Shown here: one piece after another, positions 1 through 5,679 of the stretch
Layout: the number at the start of each line of letters is the position of its first letter
Numbering within the stretch: position 1 is the stretch's first letter
From: an uncultured bacterium
Lineage (GTDB): Bacteria > Bacillota > Clostridia > Oscillospirales > Acutalibacteraceae
Length of the DNA: 44,030 nucleotides
NCBI GenBank assembly: GCA_905215055.1
Contig: CAJMOH010000022.1
Span: 1-44,030, forward strand
Reading direction: 5' to 3'
Notes under the pieces: model-generated
Told to the model about the DNA's origin: nothing
What the model saw: the letters and a program-made list of their open reading frames with translations, nothing else
The model's database searches: none
Program-made: the position numbers and the translations under genes

Positions 1-5
1 CAAGC

Positions 6-45
6 AAAAAACCTGCTCTGGCTTAATTGCCGGAGCAGGTTTTTC
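6..45 (-). terminator. Rho-independent terminator, probably bidirectional
   Basis: An 8-bp perfect stem (ACCTGCTC at 11-18 with GAGCAGGT at 33-40) is flanked by an A-run on the left and a T-run on the right, so it could stop transcription in either direction. On the minus strand it follows the DUF624 gene that ends at 88. Confidence 0.75.
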
Positions 46-56
46 TACAGGCTGGA

Positions 57-82
57 GAGAGCCGATAAAGGCTCTCTTTTTT
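57..82 (+). terminator. Rho-independent terminator, plus strand
   Basis: A 7-bp stem (GAGAGCC at 57-63 with GGCTCTC at 70-76) is followed by six T residues at 77-82. The orientation suits a plus-strand gene lying left of the window; together with the hairpin at 6-45 it insulates the two converging units. Confidence 0.6.
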
Positions 83-87
83 ATGGG

Positions 88-1113
88 TTATTCCAAATCG
101 TCTCTGTGATAATTCTTTTCCTTCAGCTCGGACTTTTTAATCAGACGCCCGTTGACATATACCATCTTGTCCTCGTCGTCGTCCTCCTCTTCCCCATCAG
201 CTTCTGGGGGAGCGAAAAACCGAGCCTCTTCGGAATTTTCCTCTTTTAAAGGCGCCGGTCCGTTTTTCGCTTCTTCCACTCTCCGCTCATAGGGCTTAAT
301 CAAATACCGGTCCACCACTGGGTACACGGTGAAATTGATGAAGAAGCTGATAAGGGAAAACAGCAAAAATACCAGTAAAAGCAACAGGATCAGAATGGTA
401 AGGCCATTGAGAGGAACAAACGCAAATACCGCATATCCCAAGCCGCCCAGGATGATGGTAATCAGCAAATTTCGTCCCAGGCCAGCCAACGCCAGAATGA
501 AAGCGTTTCGATAGGCTTGGCTGAATTTCAAATCGAAGGTGACAAACATCACAGGCAGATAATACTGAGCAAAAAGGAAAAATACGGCCAATACAAGGCA
601 CACCCAAAACGGAATGTAATACAGCCATCCCCGGGAAGTGGCGTTGTAGTAATACATAATGGAAAAACTGAGAATTACATAAACCAGATACACCACAGCG
701 CCGTTTAAGAGGAAATATTTCCAATTGCCTTTTACATTCTCCCAAAAATCTGACCAGACAAAGGCGTGTTCCTCACGGGCGTAATTGCGGGTTACAAAGG
801 TGAGACCAGCTGTGAAAGGAGCCAACAGAACCAGCGGCAGCGGCGCGGCATACATAGCCCAGATGTCCACCTGAAGCGCTCCCGAAGCGGTTGGAAGCTG
901 CAGCATAAAGTGTGTGGGACTCAAATACAGCAACACCATCAATACAACCGCTGCTGCAAACGGGATAAGAAAGATCAAGTTCAGCTGGACAAGCTGTCCG
1001 AATTTTCGAAGAAGAATCTCAAAAAAACGGACTGGCGCCGCCTTGGGAGGCTCGTCCTTGTTGACGCCAGGACCAGGCTTGTCGTAGTTTCCAAAAATAC
1101 CGAGAAATGCCAA
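88..1113 (-). CDS. DUF624/YesL-like integral membrane protein
   Basis: Predicted polytopic membrane protein of about 341 residues resembling the DUF624 (YesL) family, whose function is unknown but which often sits near sugar-uptake genes. The N-terminus carries the family-like GNYDKPGPGV stretch, then about six hydrophobic segments, then a charged cytoplasmic tail rich in Glu and Asp (EEEDDDEDK). I chose a TTG start at 1113 because GGAG lies 8 bases upstream and the family motif then begins within about ten residues. The in-frame ATG at 1182 would overlap xerD by 32 bases and has no better ribosome binding site. The gene follows xerD by 37 bases and ends at the terminator at 6-45. No sugar transporter is visible nearby, so no substrate can be suggested. 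Confidence 0.75.
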   Translation of the reverse strand: MAFLGIFGNYDKPGPGVNKDEPPKAAPVRFFEILLRKFGQLVQLNLIFLIPFAAAVVLMVLLYLSPTHFMLQLPTASGALQVDIWAMYAAPLPLVLLAPFTAGLTFVTRNYAREEHAFVWSDFWENVKGNWKYFLLNGAVVYLVYVILSFSIMYYYNATSRGWLYYIPFWVCLVLAVFFLFAQYYLPVMFVTFDLKFSQAYRNAFILALAGLGRNLLITIILGGLGYAVFAFVPLNGLTILILLLLLVFLLFSLISFFINFTVYPVVDRYLIKPYERRVEEAKNGPAPLKEENSEEARFFAPPEADGEEEDDDEDKMVYVNGRLIKKSELKEKNYHRDDLE

Positions 1114-1150
1114 AAAACCAACTCCATTTCCACAGACCGTGCTTTTTATT

Positions 1151-2050
1151 TTATCCCAATTTTGCCTTGGGATGGCAATCATTATACACCTGTTTTACAT
1201 GGCTGTCCAGCAGTTGCACATAAACTTGTGTAGAGGAAATATCCGCATGACCCATCATCGTTTGAATATCCTTTACAGAGGCTCCGTTTTCCAGCAGATG
1301 AAGGGCAAAGGAATGGCGCAGGGTATGAGGGGTAATTTCCTTTGTAATCCCCGCTTCCGTTGCGTAGCCCTTGACAATTTTCCAAAATCCCTGCCGGGTA
1401 AGCCGGCCACCGTTTAAGTTGACAAACAGGGCGCTGCCACTCTCTGGACCAATGATTAATCCCCGCATCCGGTAGATATAATCGGAAACAGCCACCACCG
1501 CGGAGGGATATACTGGAATGGAACGAACCCCTTTGCTCCCCCGGCAATACAGCACGCCGGAACGAAGGTTCAGATCCTGGATATTCAGATTAATCAATTC
1601 GGACGCCCGAATCCCCGTGGCGTAAAGCAGCTCCAGCATAGCCTTATCTCGGCAGCCCTTGGCTTCGGTAATGTCGGGCTGAGAAAGCAGCAGCTCAATC
1701 TCTTCTCCAGAAAGCACCTGGGGAAGCTTTTTCTCTGTTTTCTCCAGCTTGATTCCCTTGGCCGGATTGTAGTCAATCATCCCGCGGAAAATCAGGAATT
1801 TGTAAAAACACCGCACAGAAGCCAAATTCCGAGAAATTGTTGTGGGGGAACGCTTTAAATCGTAGAGATGGTCAACATAGCCCTGAATGTCGCGCTCGTC
1901 CGCCATTAAAGGATCCACCCCCGCGTTGGAGAGAAACTCCAAGAAATACAGCGTGTCCCGCAAATAGGACTCCCTGGTATTGGCTGAATTCGCCTTTTGA
2001 TTGGTCAGATAATCGCTGAACAAGGAATAATAGTCGCTTGCACCGCTCAT
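1151..2050 (-). CDS. xerD: Tyrosine site-specific recombinase XerD
   Basis: Tyrosine recombinase of 299 residues, the usual XerD length, expected to resolve chromosome dimers at dif with a partner XerC-type enzyme. An N-terminal SAM-like core-binding domain (about 1-90) precedes the catalytic domain, which shows the family residues: Arg in ATGIRASELI, the HTLRHS box (His and Arg), the MGHADISST box (His) and the nucleophilic Tyr a few residues later (TQVYVQ). The ATG at 2050 is preceded by GAGGGTGG. A longer in-frame extension to 2134 has no family support and overlaps spoIIM. The neighbourhood with spoIIM upstream matches the Bacillus arrangement (spoIIM-fur-xerD), which supports XerD over an integrase of a mobile element. 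Confidence 0.9.
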   Translation of the reverse strand: MSGASDYYSLFSDYLTNQKANSANTRESYLRDTLYFLEFLSNAGVDPLMADERDIQGYVDHLYDLKRSPTTISRNLASVRCFYKFLIFRGMIDYNPAKGIKLEKTEKKLPQVLSGEEIELLLSQPDITEAKGCRDKAMLELLYATGIRASELINLNIQDLNLRSGVLYCRGSKGVRSIPVYPSAVVAVSDYIYRMRGLIIGPESGSALFVNLNGGRLTRQGFWKIVKGYATEAGITKEITPHTLRHSFALHLLENGASVKDIQTMMGHADISSTQVYVQLLDSHVKQVYNDCHPKAKLG

Positions 2051-2072
2051 GGTTTGTTGCCACCCTCTTTTC

Positions 2073-2708
2073 TTACAGAAATGCTTCATACACCACCGCT
2101 GGCAAACAGCCAAGCAGGGAAATCCCCACCGCAAAGCTTAAGAACAGCAAAAGATCGTGAAAATAGAGCTTCAGATCCAAGCTGCCCTCCTGTGAGGAAA
2201 AACTGACCTTGGCCAAGCCATTGGAAAATTGGAAGGAACGTACTGCAAAAAGCAGAAGCAATCCACCTGCGGCTGCAGCAGCCGGTGTATATATCAATGC
2301 TGATAAGAAAATTCCCCACAGCTCGTCCCTCCACAAAAAATAAAAGACGCCGATTCCCACTGTTATTCCCCGAAAAAAGAGAAACAAAGGCACCGCAAAT
2401 ACCCCAAAGGCGGTGATCCCCAGCAGGAACAGAGGAATTAAACAGATCAACACATTGAGCAAAAGAGTGGTAAAACAAGAAAAAAATCCCGAGCCGGCCA
2501 CCGGTATCCCAGAAAAGCGCAAAGGGAAAAGGCGGCGGTCCTGAAAAAGCGGGAAGAAAGCGGCCATCGCGGCGCCCACGGCAACTCCAAGCAGCAGCAA
2601 ACACAGCAGCAAGAAAAAAGGCTTTCTCGCCCAAAAGCGTTCCCAAGCAGAAGAACCGTTCAACAGGGCTTCTTTTCCAGAGCTGTTTGTTCTTTTCACA
2701 GTGCTCAT
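2073..2708 (-). CDS. spoIIM: Stage II sporulation protein M
   Basis: Membrane protein of 211 residues matching SpoIIM, part of the mother-cell DMP complex (with SpoIID and SpoIIP) that drives septal peptidoglycan thinning and engulfment. A short basic N-terminus is followed by about five hydrophobic segments. The stretch GITVGIGVFYF and the ALIYTPAAAAA helix resemble the family core, and the length is close to the Bacillus protein (about 214). The ATG at 2708 sits directly against the ribosome binding site GGGAGAGG; an in-frame GTG at 2699, 9 bases downstream of that site, is a credible alternative start giving 208 residues. A SigE-like promoter lies upstream at 2748-2777, which fits mother-cell expression. 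xerD follows after 22 bases. Confidence 0.88.
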   Translation of the reverse strand: MSTVKRTNSSGKEALLNGSSAWERFWARKPFFLLLCLLLLGVAVGAAMAAFFPLFQDRRLFPLRFSGIPVAGSGFFSCFTTLLLNVLICLIPLFLLGITAFGVFAVPLFLFFRGITVGIGVFYFLWRDELWGIFLSALIYTPAAAAAGGLLLLFAVRSFQFSNGLAKVSFSSQEGSLDLKLYFHDLLLFLSFAVGISLLGCLPAVVYEAFL

Positions 2709-2747
2709 CCTCTCCCATTGCTTGCATGAAGCAGGCTTTTTATTTTC

Positions 2748-2777
2748 ATTGTATGAGGGAGAATGGGGAGCTTATTC
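2748..2777 (-). promoter_or_regulatory. SigE-type promoter of spoIIM
   Basis: On the minus strand a -10 element CATACAAT (2748-2755) fits the SigE consensus CATACAnT. It is preceded, after a 15-base spacer, by GAATAAG (2771-2777), which partly fits the SigE -35. The -10 edge lies about 40 bases upstream of spoIIM, a known SigE-regulon member in Bacillus. Confidence 0.65.
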
Positions 2778-3260
2778 GTTGCCGGAAAGCCTAAATGAAT
2801 AGACGCTTCAAAATTACAGGAAACCTAAGTTTTCATTTTCTGGAAACCAGCCCTTCAGCCGTCTCTTTATGCAGAGATGGAAAATTATGCCCCTCTCTCA
2901 GTGCGGCCAGCGAAAAAAACAGGATGTTTTTTCTCTCTTAACCCCAAAATCTGCTGGCATACAGCGCAAGAAAATCTATATGTTGCGCCTTGTAAAAGAG
3001 CAAAATCTTGAAGAAATACGCTGGTTTTCCACGGGAATACTCCACAATTTCACCGCTTTTTCAACATGAGACAGTGAAAGGGAGATTTTTACCCCTGTGA
3101 ATATATACTATAATACAAGTTGCGGATTTTTGCAAGAGAATTTGCGGATATTTTTTCGTTTTTATTTCAACCGAAATGTTTTATGTAATTTAAGTTATGT
3201 TAACTGATGTATATTCCGTCATTTGGGTTATGTCGTTTCCACAAAATCTGGTGTGCATAA
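2778..3260. other. AT-rich intergenic region without a recognisable gene
   Basis: About 480 bases with no convincing coding sequence on either strand; a 66-codon plus-strand frame at 2869-3069 has no ribosome binding site and no recognisable features. The stretch holds a candidate vegetative promoter at 3107-3135, three DnaA-box-like 9-mers between 3025 and 3066, and a very AT-rich tract from about 3100 to 3230. See the separate finding. Confidence 0.5.
3107..3135 (-). promoter_or_regulatory. Candidate vegetative promoter
   Basis: The minus strand shows TTGCAA (3130-3135), a 17-base spacer and TATAGT (3107-3112). It would transcribe through the gene-free region toward spoIIM with a leader of roughly 390 bases. 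The hexamers are only moderately close to SigA consensus and the area is AT-rich, so chance occurrence is possible. Confidence 0.4.
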
Positions 3261-3286
3261 AAATACACACGGAAAACCGTGTATAT
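3261..3286 (-). terminator. Terminator of the TIGR04086 gene
   Basis: A 6-bp stem (ACACGG at 3267-3272 and CCGTGT at 3277-3282) with a 4-base loop is followed on the minus strand by GTATTTTTA. It lies about 20 bases beyond the stop codon at 3305. Confidence 0.6.
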
Positions 3287-3304
3287 TTTTCGCGAGAAAA
3301 TTGA

Positions 3305-3685
3305 TTAAAATTTCACTCGCTGCTTTCGGTTTACGCCCAAGACACCACCTATGCAGCCGCTGAAAAAAATCGCTGCTAACCGTCCTCCCCCGCCGATGCC
3401 GATAGAAGCCCCAACAGAAAGAAAAGCGATTGCCGCAACACAGCACGCGAAGAACAAACCGCACGCCGCTCCCATCAAAGCGCCTTTCTCTCCAGTGAAC
3501 AGCGCCGCTGAGGCACCTCCCATAAAAACGGCTGCACAGATTAAAACCGTCACCAGCACTGTGATAACAGGACCTTGCGGCAGCGCGCCTGTTCGGGAAA
3601 TCACAAAGGCCGACAAGCTTAACAGCAGCAATGCTGCCACAAGCGTTACCGCCAATGACAGCAGGAATCCCTTTACTTTTTTCAT
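3305..3685 (-). CDS. TIGR04086 (YrzE-like) membrane protein
   Basis: Small integral membrane protein of 126 residues with four hydrophobic segments and a Gly-rich last helix, resembling the TIGR04086 family (Bacillus YrzE). The molecular role is unknown. Start ATG at 3685 follows GGGGGAGG. The family is commonly encoded beside yajC, as here, where yajC lies 99 bases upstream. A strong terminator (3741-3770) separates the two, so this gene probably has its own promoter, although no clear SigA pair was found in the 50-base gap. A terminator follows at 3261-3286. Confidence 0.75.
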   Translation of the reverse strand: MKKVKGFLLSLAVTLVAALLLLSLSAFVISRTGALPQGPVITVLVTVLICAAVFMGGASAALFTGEKGALMGAACGLFFACCVAAIAFLSVGASIGIGGGGRLAAIFFSGCIGGVLGVNRKQRVKF

Positions 3686-3740
3686 AAGCCTCCCCCCTAT
3701 CGCTTGCTTTACTATATGAAGAGCTTTGCGTTTTTAGGAC

Positions 3741-3770
3741 AAAAAAATAAGAGGTCATATCGACCTCTTA
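3741..3770 (-). terminator. Terminator of yajC
   Basis: A 9-bp perfect stem (TAAGAGGTC at 3748-3756 with GACCTCTTA at 3762-3770) is followed on the minus strand by seven T residues. It lies 14 bases after the yajC stop. Confidence 0.85.
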
Positions 3771-3784
3771 TAAACAGGAGCTTT

Positions 3785-4123
3785 TCAGGCCTGGTCATCC
3801 TCGTGAACCGTGTCCACGCTGCCAATAGCCCAGCGCTTTACCAGCATTTTGGAACGATCGCTGCCGGTCTCGATAACGATGGAATCAATTTCGTCCTTTA
3901 CAGCCACGATGCGGCCGCAGATACCGCCAATGGTGGTGATCTCGTCACCCACCTGGGCGTTCTTTCGCATTTCCTGCTCCTTTTTCTTCTTCTTGCTTTG
4001 AGGCCGGAAGAAGATAAAATACAGCGCCACAATAAAAACGCCGTACACCAGCAGCATAATAATCATCTGAAGACCGCCGCCTGCGGCAGCAGCAGTTGAG
4101 TCGAGCGCCATTACATGATTCAT
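3785..4123 (-). CDS. yajC: Preprotein translocase accessory subunit YajC
   Basis: YajC family protein of 112 residues, an accessory subunit of the Sec translocon (SecDF-YajC). One membrane-spanning helix (about residues 19-40, IIMLLVYGVFIVALYF) is followed by the family FFRPQSKKKKK motif and a soluble domain containing GDEITTIGGICGRIV, the most conserved part of the family. Start ATG at 4123 is preceded by GGAGGTGC; an in-frame ATG four codons downstream is possible. A strong SigA-type promoter lies at 4155-4183 and a terminator at 3741-3770, so this is probably a single-gene transcript, with read-through from tgt also possible. Confidence 0.92.
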   Translation of the reverse strand: MNHVMALDSTAAAAGGGLQMIIMLLVYGVFIVALYFIFFRPQSKKKKKEQEMRKNAQVGDEITTIGGICGRIVAVKDEIDSIVIETGSDRSKMLVKRWAIGSVDTVHEDDQA

Positions 4124-4154
4124 TTTGTTTTTGCACCTCCGAAGTAGTGTTTAG

Positions 4155-4183
4155 ATTATAACAAGAACCGGCGAAACTTGCAA
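4155..4183 (-). promoter_or_regulatory. SigA-type promoter of yajC
   Basis: TTGCAA (4178-4183), a 17-base spacer and a perfect TATAAT (4155-4160) on the minus strand, about 30 bases upstream of the yajC start and just downstream of the tgt stop. Confidence 0.75.
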
Positions 4184-4208
4184 GTAAATCGCGGAAACTT
4201 TTCTCAAT

Positions 4209-5339
4209 TTAAATCCGTTTGCCCAAAGCTTCAATATGCTCCTGAAAAAACCGCTCATAACATCCGGCATCCAGAGCGTCCCGAATTTTCTCCATTAAAT
4301 GGTTGTAGAAGTAAAGATTGTGCATTACCGTCAGCCGCATTGCCAGCATCTCCCCCGCCTTAAATAAGTGGTGAATATAGGCGCGGCTGAACCTCTGGCA
4401 AACAGGGCATTGGCACTGTTCGTCCAGGGGAGCCTCGTCCAGCTCGTACTTTGCATTGAGCAGATTCCGGCAGCCTTCCCAGGTAAAGGCATGGCCGTGG
4501 CGGGCGTTGCGGCTTGGCATAACACAGTCAAACAAATCCACGCCCCGGCGAACCGCTTCGAGAATATTGGCAGGCGTCCCTACGCCCATCAGATAACGGA
4601 TCTTGTTTTGAGGCATGTGAGGCTCTACTGCCTCGATGATGCGGTACATCTCCTCGGTGGGTTCCCCCACAGCCAGACCGCCAATAGCGTAGCCGTCCAA
4701 ATCCATAGCGGCAATGCGCTTCATATGCTCCACACGAAGGTCCTCAAAGGTGCAGCCTTGATTGATGCCAAACAGCAGCTGATGGGGATTGATCGTCTCC
4801 TCCAGGCTGTTCAGGCGGGCCATCTCCCGCTTGCAGCGTTCCAGCCAGCGGGCAGTCCGTTCGCAGGAAGACTTGGCATACTCATATGTAGCGGGGTTCT
4901 CTACGCACTCGTCAAAGGCCATCGCGATGGTAGAGCCCAGATTGGATTGAATCCGCATGCTTTCCTCCGGCCCCATGAAGATTTTGTGTCCGTCCACATG
5001 GGAAGCGAAGGTGACGCCCTCCTCCTTGATGTTCCGCAGCTTAGCTAGGGAAAACACCTGAAATCCGCCGCTGTCCGTCAGTACGGGACCATCCCAGCCG
5101 GTGAATTTCCGAATACCGCCCAGCTTTTTTACGTTCTCGTCGCCGGGCCGCAAATGCAGGTGATAGGTGTTGCACAGCTGCACCTGGCAATGCAGGTCTT
5201 TCAAATCGTAGGCGGAAACAGCGCCCTTAATAGCGCCTGCTGTTGCCACATTCATAAAGGCCGGGGTCTGCACAGTGCCGTGAACAGTGACAAACTCGCC
5301 CCGGCGGGCAGAACCCTCCTTCTTTATCAATCGGTACAT
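4209..5339 (-). CDS. tgt: tRNA-guanine(34) transglycosylase
   Basis: Bacterial TGT, 376 residues, which exchanges guanine-34 of GUN-anticodon tRNAs for preQ1 (or queuine) in queuosine biosynthesis. Recognisable elements are the substrate-binding loop TDSGGFQVFSL near residue 89 (catalytic Asp), the VDLFDCVMPSRNARHG segment that carries the nucleophilic Asp, and the zinc site CQCPVC with a downstream His. The ATG at 5339 has GGAG 8 bases upstream and gives the usual MYRLIKKEG N-terminus; a longer frame from 5372 is not supported. No other queuosine gene is in the window. Transcription probably starts at the promoter at 5415-5443, and the leader carries a terminator-like hairpin. Confidence 0.95.
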   Translation of the reverse strand: MYRLIKKEGSARRGEFVTVHGTVQTPAFMNVATAGAIKGAVSAYDLKDLHCQVQLCNTYHLHLRPGDENVKKLGGIRKFTGWDGPVLTDSGGFQVFSLAKLRNIKEEGVTFASHVDGHKIFMGPEESMRIQSNLGSTIAMAFDECVENPATYEYAKSSCERTARWLERCKREMARLNSLEETINPHQLLFGINQGCTFEDLRVEHMKRIAAMDLDGYAIGGLAVGEPTEEMYRIIEAVEPHMPQNKIRYLMGVGTPANILEAVRRGVDLFDCVMPSRNARHGHAFTWEGCRNLLNAKYELDEAPLDEQCQCPVCQRFSRAYIHHLFKAGEMLAMRLTVMHNLYFYNHLMEKIRDALDAGCYERFFQEHIEALGKRI

Positions 5340-5370
5340 GGATTTGCTCCTTTTCGATTCGTCGTTCCAC

Positions 5371-5400
5371 AAAAATGCGGCGCCGGAAATGGCACCGCAT
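5371..5400 (-). terminator. Terminator-like hairpin in the tgt leader
   Basis: On the minus strand a 10-bp stem (5391-5400 with 5375-5384, one G-T wobble) with a 6-base loop is followed by TTTT. It lies downstream of the tgt -10 box, so it could end transcripts from copA, attenuate tgt, or only protect the 5' end. Confidence 0.5.
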
Positions 5401-5414
5401 CTTTCTCTGCCAAT

Positions 5415-5443
5415 ATTATACCGTGTTTCACCAGCTCAGTCAA
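5415..5443 (-). promoter_or_regulatory. SigA-type promoter of tgt
   Basis: TTGACT (5438-5443), 17-base spacer and TATAAT (5415-5420) on the minus strand, lying in the gap between copA and tgt. Confidence 0.8.
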
Positions 5444-5460
5444 GGCTTGTTTTCCACAGC

Positions 5461-5679
5461 TCAGGCTGTCTCCTCGCAGCTGACAGGGGTATATCCCGCC
5501 TCGGTGACAGCGTCCATCAGCACTTGATCCTCCACATCCTTAGAGAGAGTGACAGTGGCCTTTTTGGATTCCAGATCCACCACCGCCTCACTGACGCCGT
5601 CCACTCCGGCCAAAGCCTTCTGCACATGGGCCTGGCAATGAGCGCACATCATACCGTCTACGATCAATACTTTTTTCAT
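5461..5679 (-). CDS. Possible internal in-frame start giving a free CopZ-like chaperone
   Basis: Within the copA frame, an ATG at 5679 is preceded by AAGGAAG about 7 bases upstream, a good ribosome binding site in the middle of a coding sequence. Initiation here would yield a 72-residue protein with the CxxC motif GMMCAHC, the normal length of CopZ, the cytosolic Cu(I) chaperone. No stop codon separates it from the ATPase portion, so both a fused and a free form could arise from one mRNA. Alternatively this is the relic of an ancestral copZ whose upstream stop was lost. Whether the internal start is used cannot be told from sequence. Confidence 0.45.
   Translation of the reverse strand: MKKVLIVDGMMCAHCQAHVQKALAGVDGVSEAVVDLESKKATVTLSKDVEDQVLMDAVTEAGYTPVSCEETA

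Noticed and set aside
1151..2050. XerD as an integrase of a mobile element
   Set aside because: Length, motifs and the neighbouring spoIIM match the chromosomal XerD; no attachment site repeats or phage genes are present.
2900..2935. AAAAAACA/TGTTTTTT inverted repeat as a terminator
   Set aside because: An A/T-only stem is too weak and has no GC core; no gene ends next to it.
2869..3069. 66-codon plus-strand frame in the intergenic gap
   Set aside because: No ribosome binding site, no hydrophobic or domain pattern, and composition like random sequence.
5371..5420. preQ1 riboswitch upstream of tgt
   Set aside because: The hairpin sequence lacks the short H-type pseudoknot pattern and A-rich tail expected for preQ1 aptamers.
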